Below are positions 31,080 to 41,551 of a DNA stretch of 64,000 nt, piece by piece. The number at the start of each line of letters is the position of its first letter. The first letter of the stretch is position 1. Source of the stretch: Rhynchopus euleeides (Eukaryota; Euglenozoa; Diplonemea; Diplonemida; Diplonemidae); contig OY723253.1 of NCBI GenBank assembly GCA_963210315.1, positions 2,170,001 through 2,234,000 on the forward strand, given 5' to 3'. The notes under the pieces were generated by a model. The model did no database searches, was not told the DNA's origin, and worked only from the letters and a program-made list of their open reading frames with translations. The translations under genes and the position numbers were made by a program.

Positions 31080-32838
31080 ATGGGCTTGGCCCTTCGGTCC
31101 CTCCCAGGTGGAGGGTTTGAAGGCGCGGTGTTTTAAGGGCGAAGCTGGACTCGGTGTGTGCGATTTGCCAAACCGGATGTCCGGCATCGTCAGGCGCAGG
31201 TAGCGCGTTACCATCTCTCCCACTGGCCTTAGAAAGAGCTCGCCTCGTAGCGGCAAAAGAAGCCTTCATTAACTTACTAAGTTTCGGCAAATGCATGCAG
31301 GGGGCTTGGCGCCGTTGGCGCGTCCCCTGTGTGGTCAGGTTCAGGATTCTTCAGTTCATCCCCATACGGCCTTCCCTGTGCCTTCTAAAGCACCCCGCTT
31401 GTCTTGCTCGCAGGAGGCGGGGTGTGTCAGATGATGTGGGGGGCAGACCCGAGCCGGGCTCGTGTTCTGTCGAGGCCAAAAAAAACGAAATCTGCTGATC
31501 GGCTGCAGGCTGGATGCGGACGGTCCAGTAGAACATTGCGACGATTTTTCATTCAGGCTGTGCCTTTTTCCATTAAACATGCCACGACCCCATCCCCACA
31601 CACGCACGCACTGCTGCGCTGCAGCACACACGTTTCGCCAGATTATTTTCCATCGTTTTTGCTTTTATTTGTGCTTGCGTTAGTTAGCTCGGCCGTCTCT
31701 TGGGTAATGTTGTGGGAAGCGCCGCAAAGCCACTGCCCTTTTTTGCCAGCCCGTGACTCGTAGCGGTGAACACATGCACGTGGCGTGGCGGTGTCTTCCC
31801 CACATTGCACCCAGGCACGCCTGGTGCAAAGAGGCGCGTGTCGATGATTTCCTCAGTTTTTATTGTGTGATATCTTGCTTGGGCACCACTGATTGTCCGA
31901 CCGAAGAGACAGAAAAATACAAGACCGTACGCGGTTATATTGGCCATCACGACGAACCGCTGCCATTCAGGAATTCAAATGAACTTGATTTTTTTGACTT
32001 TCCTTTCTGACCAGCTTTTCCTCCCGGCCGATCGGACCCTGCACCGCCTTTGCACCCACCCCCCCCCAGCACCCCCGCCCCCCTCCCCCACGCCCTTAAC
32101 CTTTCGCATGTTGGGGGAGGGAGGGGCGGTGCAGATTGCGCAAACACGAAGCGATGCACCCTGCCCCTCTTCCCTTGATTGGCCTGCGGGGAGTCATCTC
32201 CCTCACCTCCCCCACCCCCCCCTGCTCCCTTCCCCCGCCGCTCCACACACAAACACGCCCTGGTTGGGCGTGTGGAGGGTGGGTAGCGGCTTTCCTTCTG
32301 CGTGTCTCTCTGTTTCTTTCTCTCGCTTATTGTGATCGGCCTGCTGATAATCGGCACTGAGCCCGTTTCTGAGCCAGTTCCTGGGTGGGGAGGTGGGGAG
32401 GGAGGGAGGGAGAGTCTGTTGATGAGAAAAGGAGGGCACGAGCTAGGACCGGAATGGAGCGTGGGGTGGGTCGAGGGAATGCCTCGCGTGGGCACACCAC
32501 CCACTCACGAGAAGGAGCCTCGGCACAACACAGGCAACCCATGCGCACAGCCTCTCCCTCCCCTGATGGTGGGTCCACCGTCACCCCACTCCACCCCCAC
32601 ACCTTTGGCTGGGCTGGGTTGCCCTGGATTGTATTGGATAAGGATCAGAAGGGCAGGCCGTTTGGTAGCGGAACCGAATCCTTGCACTGGAGTCGTCTCC
32701 CTGCTGTCGGACACCTGGGCCTTCACGTGCAGGACTTCGTTCCTCATCCTGCATGCGCGCCGATGCCATCCCTGTGTGTTCTGTGTTCTGCCACCCACCA
32801 CCACCTTGCCAGGCCTAGGCGGACTGTGACTGTGTTGT
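31080..32838. other. intergenic, no gene seen
   Basis: Frames up to 185 codons occur on both strands but are Pro, Ser and Arg-rich without domains. Tracts near 32060-32100 and 32205-32240 are C-rich. Confidence 0.5.
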
Positions 32839-33529
32839 ATGAGCTCCCTCCAGCCGCACTACGGTAACCCCGGGATCCCGGAGACGGCAACAGGGATGCA
32901 GGACACACATGGCGAGCTGGTATGTCGTAGTGTTGGCGGTGGAGGCGGGGCTGTGTGTGTGGTTCCAGTGGGGGTGGGTAGTAACGCGTATCCCACCTCG
33001 CCACCACCCCTTCGCAACGCAGGTCGCGCACATCGATGGGATGAAGGAGAAGCGCAACGAGCTCGACCGCTTCATCCAGAAGGAGGAGGAGGTATGCGGC
33101 TTCTGGTTTCCCTTCCTGTCTCTTTTCTGTGGACACCCATTGCATACCCTTGTGATGTAACACGCCACACCACATCGTTATCACTCCACCCGACAGGAGA
33201 AGGCGCGTATTGTGAACGATCTGCGCATTCTGAACGAGCGTCTTGCGCGTGTCGACGAGGGTATGCCTGGCGATGATATATCATGATTGCTTCGTTTCGC
33301 CGTGTTACCGTGCTACAGTGTTGCTGTGCAACCACACCACCACAACAACACCCTCTGCTGCACAGGTCTGGCGCGGAAATACGCGGCACGCCAGGAGTAC
33401 GACAAGACCATTGCGGAGACAGAGAACGCCTTCAGCAAGATCATCGACAGCTCGCGCACCCTGCTGCACGTCCTGAAGCGTGAGAGCACGACCCTCAACA
33501 AGAAGCACGTTGGGGACAGCTGGTCATGA
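32839..33529 (+). CDS. SSNA1: SSNA1/DIP13 (NA14) centriole and microtubule protein, copy 1
   Basis: Exons 32839-32919, 33023-33091, 33197-33260 and 33366-33529 give 125 residues; starting at the in-frame ATG 32896 would give 106. The human protein has 119. Exons 2-4 encode one long coiled coil with LARVDEGLARKYAARQEY and KTIAETENAF, nearly the same as SSNA1. SSNA1/DIP13 forms fibrils, binds microtubules, and acts at basal bodies and in cell division. The first exon does not resemble that of copy 2 (38113) or the family's usual N-terminus, so the true start of this copy is uncertain. All splice phases agree with copy 2 (0, 0, 1). The last intron is short and shows the empty target of the MITE found in copy 2. 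Confidence 0.88.
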
Positions 33530-34667
33530 TCCTGCCCACCTCCTCCGAGACCTCCACAGTCTGGGCGCACGGCTTTGCCGAATGACCCCCCCACCCACCC
33601 ACCCCAACGCTCCGCGCAGCCACAGACTTCCCCCACCCCCACCCCCAACCGCACTCAGCGCATCCCTGCCAGCAACGGCTGCCCGACCTGCATCGACGCG
33701 CTGTAGGATAGATAGATCGTGCTCTAGAGCTGCCCCCTACCCCCCCCACCCCCCCTTGGCAAACCCTGCCAGGAACCCGCCCCCTCTCTTTTGTTCTTTT
33801 CTTTTTGGCTGCCCGATACAAAGCATCACGGCCCCTCGCAAACGTGTGTGCGCTCTTCCAACAGCCCAAGGGGGGTGCAGGACTAAGGCTCTCTGTGCGC
33901 AGAGATTGGTGTCCCCCCTGTGTGCGATGAAATGGCCGCCTTGGTACCCTTCAGGATGGGTGCATGCAACAGTTCTCTATATTTTGACAGGTTGGCACAA
34001 ACTGACACCCAACTGACATGCACCTGACATTGGTGTGGGAGAGGGGGTGGGGTGGGATGGGCGGGCATTGCACTGCAATTTGCCTGGGGCGTATAGAGGC
34101 AGGGGACTGCCTAATTATGCCTGCCTAATAAGGCAGGGGACTGCCTTATTCTTCATAGAGGGGTGCCCCTGGATGCTTCTCTGTTTTTTTTCTCTCTCTC
34201 TCGTATACTCGAAGGTGTGATGATCCCATCCCCAGTGGGAGACTGTTCGCAACAGGGGATCTCTTTGCCACTGCCCTCCCCCCACCCCCACCCTCCCCAC
34301 CAACCCCTGGGCCGCCTTGACCTCACGCCAGGGCTGTGTTGGCCGTCGAACCACCCCCAAAAAAGCAAACGATGCCCTCCTTCCCCTCCCTACCCCGCCA
34401 CTCTACCTCACCGTCCCATCACAGCTCGGTGGTGCTGTTGTGTTGTTTGTTGTAGTAAACGCAGGAGTTCGGAGGAGAAGTTTGGGGGTCGCGGTGGGGG
34501 GTGGAGGGCTGTAAACACAGCGGGAGGAGGGGGGAGGGGGCCAGGGAGCTTTTGTGCTGTCCGAAGGGCTGCTTGGCTGCTTTCGCTTCGACTGCCTCTC
34601 TCTGTGTCTCTCTGCCTCTCTCTCTCACTCTCCTGCAGTGCGGCATTCTCCTCTTCCTTCCCGGTTG
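33530..34667. other. intergenic, no gene seen
   Basis: C-rich with C/T microsatellite near 34190-34202. A perfect 10-bp hairpin (arms AATAAGGCAG, 34127-34150) lies beside a similar imperfect copy near 34096-34125. No gene is recognised. Confidence 0.5.
34127..34150. repeat. perfect 10-bp hairpin with GGGA loop
   Basis: Arms 34127-34136 and 34141-34150 are exact complements, next to a related imperfect copy at about 34096-34125. The role is unknown; it follows no gene closely. Confidence 0.7.
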
Positions 34668-34979
34668 CACCACGGACTAGTCGCCCGGACGACTAGTCGG
34701 GACGACGGGTGAAATGACGACGGGTGAAACGACGGGTGGCACCCGTCGACTCGACGGGTGGACCCGTCGAGTCGACGGGTGGCACCCGTCGGCACGACGG
34801 GTGAACCTGCTGAAACGACGGGTGTTCCAGCCATTTCCTGTTGATATGGGCCAATTTCCATTGAAAACTAGGGGAGTACCTTGCATGGCATCAGGTTATT
34901 TTTCACGCCGAACTATCTTCCCTGCACAGACCCACCCCCCCATTACTTTCCATTTACAATTCCTAGTTGGTGAAGGGGC
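34668..34979. repeat. left terminal inverted repeat of element A
   Basis: Complement of 37349-37658 with a few differences in the outer palindrome cluster. The inner part (about 34830-34979) is unique sequence and nearly perfect. Confidence 0.88.
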
Positions 34980-35141
34980 TGCCCACCGGTGGACCACCAG
35001 GAGGGGGGTGAGCCATCCAGGTGGGCAGGGGGCCTGGGGGTGGGGCCTCAAAACAACTCCCTCCCACGACGTCACTCCGCTCTCGAGGACAAACAAAATC
35101 ACCTACGTACCTGAACTGCCAAACACCCCCCCCCCCCTCAC

Positions 35142-36551
35142 TTACGGGTGCGCGGATCTCATGTGCTCGTCGCGCTTTACAGTGGTTTTAAAGAGCTCGA
35201 AACAAACACAGCAACGCTTTTTCAGCACGCGCGAATGGTGACTGAGGTAGTGCTGGCTCAGTCCCTTCGGTTGTCCGTTTGCCGCACTCCTGGCATGTGA
35301 CAGTGCAGGTCTGACACGGCGCGTTGTTTTGCGGCCGATGTGCAGCATCATAATGCGCAAACAGTGCTTCTCTCGTGTGGGCAACTTTGGAGCACACAAT
35401 GCAGATATGCTGCTGCACAGGCACTGTACCGGATGGCGTTGGTTCTGGCACTTCTGGCACATCCTCGCTGTTGCCCCAGGATTTGGACTTGCAGATGCAT
35501 GCGAGCAGCGTTGCCTTTGGAGTGGTGTTTTCCGGGTCGCCCAGAAATTGTTGGCCCCATCGCCCCCTTTTTGTGACGTGAGATCCAAGGCCGAGGGACT
35601 CGAGTCTCCGCTGCAGTGCTGCCGTTGCTCCCTTCCAACAAGCGTTCCTCGCAGTGACACGGCGGCAAAGCTTTATCGCGCCGAACTTCAGGAGGGTCGG
35701 TTGGTCCAGCAGGCCGCACCCCTTGCCTTTGGTCCTCTGCATTTCGAAGAGCAGCAGGTCCCGTTCGGCGGTCTGCTGCGATGTCACCCTCAGGGCATGG
35801 CGTTTGGAGACGCCATTCCCCCTCTCCAGTTCCTCGTCACTCAGGGCGAGGGGGTGTGCATCTTCTGGATCAAACCAGTGGCTCATCGAATATGGATATA
35901 TGTAACACCACGCCCCTCGGATGTTCTCCCAGGTGACACCCACTCCAGGACAAACACAAGGATGTGCATTGCGATGAGCGAGAAGATGAACTCTTTCGCG
36001 CACTTTCCCTCCTGGTGGTACTTGATGGGGATGTCGTTGTAGCGGAAATGCACAAGCATTTCCATTACAATACAGAGTAGATGCTGCACCCCTTCGTCTT
36101 GGCAATGGTGAGTAAGCGACTCAGAACATCTCTGACCTGGTTTCCCGTCATGTTGGAACACGTTGAGCTGCCAAGGACAGCCTTCTGCACGGCAGGTCCA
36201 TCAGGCAAGATCTCTGCGAGTATTGCGATGAACCCGTTTATGTCGTGCAGGGGGTGTGATCGTGTACGCTGTGGAGGTGAACACCCCTGCGTACAGGCTC
36301 TCAAACCCAGCTTCATGAAGTTCCTGGATGCTAGCCCTGTGGCAGGCGTGGAGCTGTTTCAACCAGTCATTTCGTGGTGTGGTACAAAACGCGCTCCTGT
36401 GCGAAGATGACCCCATCTTACTAAATGCCGACCACAGCTCAAGATGGTCCCCTGCTACCCTAAGCAGGCGAGCCGAAACATCACGTTCGCCTTTTCGAAA
36501 ACCCCTCTCTGCACTCTTGCGATTTGCTTCAGGAAGTTGAACGTGAACCAC
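35142..36551 (-). pseudogene. element A large protein, C2H2 zinc fingers, frame-broken
   Basis: Reading leftward, homology to element B's protein passes through at least three frame changes: after AYTITP (about 36250), near 36100 and near 35890. Conserved blocks shared with element B are AGF..L.AGV, PLHD.(N/K)G, HFRY.DIP and W(F/W)(D/A)PEDA.PL, then (T/Y)ERDL. The C-terminus carries C2H2 fingers: CSKVAHTREALFAHYDAAH with its first Cys at CIVC, a second finger split by a frameshift near 35260, and CCVCFELFKTTVKRDEHMR before the stop at 35142. Zinc fingers fit DNA-end binding by a transposase, but no catalytic triad is recognised. The frame breaks mean this copy is probably dead. Confidence 0.65.
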
Positions 36552-36681
36552 GTTCTGTACTCATCCTTCTGCTAATCGGCAACTGTCACCAACCGTGTTG
36601 CGAAGGCACCGTCGAAAATTCCTACGGCCAGCCTGCTCTGCTGGGTCTTCTGTGCCTGTTTCTTCTCCGCCTCGTACAGCT

Positions 36682-37083
36682 TCACCATAGCTGCAGTGCC
36701 GCGGGGCAGGCGTCGGCCATCTCCTTGAGCCCTGTCGGGTGGTCCTTCCCGTTGCTCTTCCGGAGGCCCAACCCGACAAACTCGATGTCTGACCCGCTAT
36801 TGACACGGGCAGCGTACATCGTGCGACCCTCCTTCGCGGTCGACTTGCTGATCACCCCACCCCCCAGCTTCTCATACTTTTTGTACAGGGCAAGACTGAT
36901 GATGGGATCAGTCGACTTGATGGTAGTATCCGCCAGCTTGCCGAGAAGCTGCTTCAGGGCCATGTGGCTCAACCCATCAGCATCACGCTCGACAACATAC
37001 GTGTTGATCCAAGCACGTACAAACACCGTCATGTCCACAGCGCTGGCGAGGGCCTGCGCTGCAGTACGCTTTGCCGCTGGCAT
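36682..37083 (-). CDS. element A small basic protein, 133 residues
   Basis: An intact minus-strand frame, rich in Ala, Lys and hydrophobic residues, begins MPAAKRTAAQALASAV and ends at LQLW. It is upstream of the large protein gene in the direction of transcription. A distant likeness to the 126-residue protein at 47341-47721 of element B (spacing of hydrophobic residues and a GR..Y.V segment) suggests the two are the same accessory gene. No known domain. A helical DNA-binding role is a guess. Confidence 0.55.
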   Translation of the reverse strand: MPAAKRTAAQALASAVDMTVFVRAWINTYVVERDADGLSHMALKQLLGKLADTTIKSTDPIISLALYKKYEKLGGGVISKSTAKEGRTMYAARVNSGSDIEFVGLGLRKSNGKDHPTGLKEMADACPAALQLW

Positions 37084-37348
37084 TGATTGGTGTGGCTCGT
37101 CTGGGTGGCCTGGGTGGTGATGATGGTATCTTGGGGTATCTTGGCCTGGGTGGTGATGAGGGTACGGTATCTTGGAGACTGCCTTGTGGGTTGTGCAAGG
37201 GTTGGGGGCTGGGGCGAAAATTTGCCTGGCAGAAAAGTGATCACCTTCATGAAGTAGGTTGCTCTGTCAAACTGACACAGTTTGTCAGAGTCAAGATCCC
37301 TCGAACAATGAAAATCCACGAGAACAGCCGTCGCACATGCACTTGAGG

Positions 37349-37658
37349 CCCCATCACCAACTAGGAATTGTAAATGGAAAGTAATGGGGGGTGGGTCTGT
37401 GCAGGGAAGATAGTTCGGCGTGAAAAATAACCTGATGCCATGCAAGGTACTCCCCTAGTTTTCAATGGAAATTGGCCCATATCAACAGGAAATGGCTGGA
37501 ACACCCGTCGTTTCAGCAGGTTCACCCGTCGTGCCGACGGGTGGCACCCGTCGACTCGACGGGTCCACCCGTCGAGTCGACGGGTGCCGCCTGTCGAGTT
37601 TTCACCCGTCGTCCCGACTAGTCGACCCCACCCGTCACTGCCCGACTAGTCCGTGGTG
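37349..37658. repeat. right terminal inverted repeat of element A
   Basis: Complement of 34668-34979. The outer tip ends CCGTGGTG at 37658. Between it and the small gene lies a short imperfect repeat containing GGTATCTTGG (37128-37175). Confidence 0.88.
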
Positions 37659-38112
37659 TGACCGGGCGTTTGGGGGGGGGGGGCTCAGTGTGAGGAACCT
37701 TTTCTGCGCATTCTGTAAGTCTTTTCATGTTCAGCGGCCCCCGCCTGGCTGCTTGGGCAAGGCAAATGCCTGGTGATCTACATCTGTATTCCCGGATGCC
37801 GCCGAACTGTGCGTGCAGCGTATCTGTTTTTTTTGGATGAGTGGCCCTCTGCGCCTCCAAAGGGACGTGTGGGCTGTCGGCACCCCCCGGAGGCGGGAAG
37901 AAGCCTGCGGTGAGTATCCAGGTCTTCTTGTGAATGCGAGGCTCTCTCCCTGCCACCCCTCCCCTCCCACCCCATCGCTGTCGCGGGTATCTGCCGTTGC
38001 GGCGTCACAAGATGGTAGGCAGCGCTTGTATGCACATGCACGCACCCCCAGCTCACTGCAGGTGCCAACTAGAGTCTTGTTGACGGCGCCAACAGCGGCC
38101 TCGTACGTCAAA
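37659..38112. other. intergenic before SSNA1 copy 2
   Basis: A G-run at 37672-37683 and no gene. The segment between element A and the second SSNA1 copy does not match the upstream flank of copy 1. Confidence 0.5.
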
Positions 38113-39107
38113 ATGGGGGACACATCCGTCGCGCTGCAGAGCACCAATTCGGAGTTGGTATGCATCTGCCATGGGGGCTGTGTGGTTCCAGGGGGGCGTG
38201 TATTCTTAGAAGGGAGGTGGTCCCACTCGACATCCCGCCTCACCACCGCCCTTTCGCAACGCAGGTCGCGCACATCGATGGGATGAAGGAGAAGCGCAAC
38301 GAGCTCGACCGCTTCATCCAGAAGGAGGAGGAGGTAATGTGCTGTTTCTGATTTCCCTTCCTGTCTCTTCTATTGATACCCTTTACCGCTGTGGACACTT
38401 CTTGCATATCCTTGTGATGCAGCACACCACACCCCATCACATAACTCCACCCGACAGGAGAAGGCGCGTATTGTGAACGATCTGCGCATTCTGAATGAGC
38501 GTCTTGCGCGTGTCGACGAGGGTATGCCTGGCGATGATATACCGTATACGTAAATATTTTGGAACGTAAATATTATGGAACGTAAATATTTTGGAACGCT
38601 GGTGGGTTGGCGTTCCAGATTTTTTTCGTTCCATAATATTTACAGGGCTTTCTGCGACTCGGGGACTTGGGCCAGGTGATCGGACGGCATACAGAGTCCC
38701 TGACGGGACCTACTCGTGCACTTTTCGCGCGATTCCTGAGGCAAGCCACCCTCACCACCGAGTCCCCAACTGGCCCTGTAAATATTATGGAACGTAAATA
38801 TTATGGAACGGACCGGGCAAAAATGGGCCCGTTCCATAATATTTACGTATACGGTATCATGATTGCTTCGTTTCGCCGTGTTACCGTGCTACAGTGTTGC
38901 TGTGCAACCACACCACCACAACAACACCCTCTCTGCTGCACAGGTCTGGCGCGGAAATACGCGGCACGCCAGGAGTACGACAAGACCATTGCGGAGACAG
39001 AGAACGCCTTCAGCAAGATCATCGACAGCTCGCGCACCCTGCTGCACGTCCTGAAGCGTGAGAGCACGACCCTCAACAAGAAGCACGTTGGGGACAGCTG
39101 GTCATGA
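38113..39107 (+). CDS. SSNA1: SSNA1/DIP13 (NA14), copy 2, with a MITE in its last intron
   Basis: Exons 38113-38157, 38265-38333, 38458-38521 and 38944-39107 give 113 residues. The N-terminus MGDTSVALQSTNSELV matches the SSNA1 family start (ALQ..N.EL), so this copy keeps the ancestral first exon. Exons 2, 3 and 4 encode the same residues as copy 1 (one silent base change noted in exon 3). Introns are also alignable, so the duplication was at DNA level and not by retroposition. Downstream sequence diverges right after the stop codon. Intron 3 has gained a 313-base MITE (38542-38854) but keeps its donor, branch region and acceptor. As the copy with the normal N-terminus, it is the better candidate for the main functional gene. 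Confidence 0.92.
38542..38854. mobile_element. 313-bp MITE, copy 2, inserted at TA in an SSNA1 intron
   Basis: Tips CCGTATACG and complement, flanked by TA at 38540-38541 and 38855-38856. Copy 1 of the gene shows GATGATATATCATG at the same place, with a single TA, so the insertion and its 2-bp duplication are proven by comparison. The centre matches the MITE at 26165-26509 in reverse orientation. Confidence 0.95.
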
Positions 39108-39731
39108 TCCTCCATTGCAGTGCAACCCCCTGCTCTTTCCATGCAAGCGGTCTCCAAGCAAGCCTGCCCCTGCTGTGCTGCACAGCACGACCGCGCTGCC
39201 CCTCCCAGGCAAAGTGTCCCGAATGCCCTTAGAGTAACCCGCTGTCGCGTGCACAAGACTGTGTGCGTGGCACACCTGCCTAGATGTACATAGGGTGTTC
39301 CCCCGCCTAGCCCCTTGCCGCTCTCCCCCGCTGCCCTGCCCTGTGTCCTGTGCCCATGTCTCACCACAGCCTGGCAGGCACCCCGCCTTCTGGGTGCGTG
39401 CCATGCCCCTCGCTGTGGTGGGCCTGGGCGCAGCTTCTAGGACTGTGTCTTGCTCCTCTGCACCAAGTCCGTTCTCCTGGCTTGCTGTGGCTGGGTCCTG
39501 CGAGGGCAGTGTTCCCTGCTGGCCATGCCTGGCCAGTGGTTGTTGTCTCCCGCTTGGTACTGCATCCAGGCTGCTGGTCAGATGCAACTCCGAGTTACGG
39601 GGTCACACGAGGATGACACAGGCCGTGGCAGATGTGAACGAGAAGTGAGTGCAGGTGCACGGAGGCCCCCTACCCCGTAGGATATTTGGCGGTGAGGCAC
39701 GACAGAGAGCTTGTTCTGCTGTGCCGCAACA
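39108..39731. other. intergenic, no gene seen
   Basis: No domain in any frame. Composition is even and lacks the long homopolymers common elsewhere. Confidence 0.5.
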
Positions 39732-40861
39732 CATGATGACAACACTTCTACCTCTAACCACCGGAGGGCACAGCCCTGTGCGGACCGCACAACTACATAA
39801 CTACCTATAACTACCTGACGTCGTGTTGGAATAGAGCCCTGTCAGCTGCAACGGAGGCTTCACCTTCACTCCACACTGCTGCAGTCTGCAAGAGAGGCTT
39901 GTCGACCACTGCCGACTGCCCGCACTGATGCGTGCAATGGGGTGCAGTGTCGGCAGCAGAGGCCACACGCCAACACATGATGACAACACTTCTACCTCTA
40001 ACCACCGGAGGGCACAGCCCTGTGCGGACCGCACAACTACATAACTACCTATAACTACCTGACGTCGTGTTGGAATAGAGCCCTGTCAGCTGCAACGGAG
40101 GCTTCACCTTCACTCCACACTGCTGCAGTCTGCAAGAGAGGCTTGTCGACCACTGCCGACTGCCCGCACTGATGCGTGCAATGGGGTGCAGTGTCGGCAG
40201 CAGAGGCCACACGCCAACACATGATGACAACACGTCTACCTCTAACCACCGGAGGGCACAGCCCTGTGAGGACCTCACAACTACATAACTACCTATAACT
40301 ACCTGACGTCGTGTTGCTTGCGGGGATAGAGCCCTGTCAGCTACAAGGGATTTGCTTTTCTTCACTGCTGCTGCCCGAACTGTTGTGTCGCCTGCTTTGT
40401 CCTTTCGACACCCTCCCCCGATGGGATGCAGTGTCGACAACAGAGGCCACATCACAAGGCTTGTCACAACGCAACCAACACACACATGATGACAACACTT
40501 CTACCTCTAACCACCGGAGGGCACAGCCCTGTGAGGACCTCACAACTACATAACTACCTATAACTACCTGACGTCGTGGGAAGAGAGCCTGTCAGCTACA
40601 AGGGGGGTGTTTTACTTCATTCGACACTGCTGCTGGCGGTGCATGATATCTGCCATGGCGGCTGCCCGAACTGTGTCGCCTGCTTCACCCTTTCGACACC
40701 CTCCCCCGATGGGATGCAGTGTCGACAACAGAGGCCACATCACAAGGCTTGCCACAACACAACCAACACACACATGATGACAACACTTCTACCTCTAACC
40801 ACCGGAGGGCACAGCCCTGTGCGGACCTCACAACTACATAACTACCTATAACTACCTGACG
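39732..40861. repeat. tandem array of five units upstream of bS6m
   Basis: Units start CATGATGACAACAC at 39732, 39976, 40220, 40485 and 40773, so periods are 244, 244, 265 and 288. The first 100 or so bases of each unit, ending CTACCTGACGT, are almost identical. The rest varies, and the first three units agree with each other best. The last unit is cut short after CTGACGT, just before the splice-acceptor-like tract of the bS6m gene. No coding is convincing. Confidence 0.9.
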
Positions 40862-40984
40862 TGCCTTTCTTGCGCCTCTGCCTTGCAGGCTCTGTGGAAC
40901 CGCAGCCTCACACCCTCAGCCCACGTGCCACCCACTGCGAGCCTTGCCACCACGCCACCACCCCAGCCCAGGCAGAGGCACACA

Positions 40985-41551
40985 ATGGTGCTATGGGAGG
41001 CGATAGTAATCGTGCGGCCTACGATCGGGGCCGAGCAGCTTCAGCAGGTGCTGAAGACATACTGCACATATGTGATGCGTGAGGGGGGCGTGGTGCGGAA
41101 GGTGAGGAACGAAGGAGTCATGCGACTCCACAAGGGCATGCACGCGGGGCCGACAGACAAGCGTCGGATGTACGTCCCCTACAAGCACGAGTGGCGAATC
41201 CACGAGCCTGTCGACGAGAAGTTGCTTTTCCACGGGCGGTACATCGTGATGCTGTTCGACAGCAGCGTGCAGTCGTGCATCCAACTGCAGAAGACTATCA
41301 ACGCACAGACACACACCCTCGAATGGCAGATCCGCCAGCGCGAGAAGCACCACCCGTTCGCAGCCTTCAAAGACCCGCACGACTTTGAGATCGGCAGCGA
41401 CCTGCAGAGCCTCAGCGAAGAGACAGCAGAACTCCTCCACAGCCACCCCCAGTGGGGCCAGTGGCGGTCGTTCCAGGCACGCCGCTGGAGTGACTACCTT
41501 ACACAGGCACCGAACTCCACGGACCTCACCCCCCAGGCTTCGTCAGCGTAG
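40985..41551 (+). CDS. MRPS6: mitochondrial small-subunit ribosomal protein bS6m
   Basis: The intronless product has 188 residues. Its first 110 residues match bacterial S6: a start of WEAIVIVRPTIGAEQLQQVL, a GGVVRKVRNEGVMRL strand, then the YIVMLFDSS strand and a closing helix. The middle carries an insert (about 50-78) and a C-terminal extension of about 75 residues that bacterial S6 lacks, as is common in mitoribosomal proteins. bS6 binds 16S-type rRNA with bS18 on the platform of the small subunit. Two AG acceptors after pyrimidine-rich DNA (40888-40889 and 40972-40973) lie before the ATG. The frame is open upstream of 40985, but the family start fits this ATG. Confidence 0.82.
   Translation: MVLWEAIVIVRPTIGAEQLQQVLKTYCTYVMREGGVVRKVRNEGVMRLHKGMHAGPTDKRRMYVPYKHEWRIHEPVDEKLLFHGRYIVMLFDSSVQSCIQLQKTINAQTHTLEWQIRQREKHHPFAAFKDPHDFEIGSDLQSLSEETAELLHSHPQWGQWRSFQARRWSDYLTQAPNSTDLTPQASSA

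Larger units (their letters stand above)
34668..37658. mobile_element. long-TIR DNA element A with two minus-strand genes
   Basis: Terminal inverted repeats of about 310 bases bound a 2.4-kb interior. Tips read CACCACGGACTAGTC and its complement, flanked by TG on both sides (34666-34667 and 37659-37660), a possible 2-bp target duplication. The outer half of each repeat is made of GACGGGT and its complement ACCCGTC, repeated in alternating orientation. The interior codes leftward for a small basic protein (36682-37083) and then a larger, frame-broken zinc-finger protein (35142-36551). Element B (44956-47972) encodes related proteins in the same order but has different repeat sequences. I do not recognise the family. 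Confidence 0.85.

Noticed and set aside
39732..40861. CRISPR-like spacing of repeats
   Set aside because: Repeat cores are about 100 bases, spacers are related to one another, and the host is a eukaryote. It is a tandem repeat.
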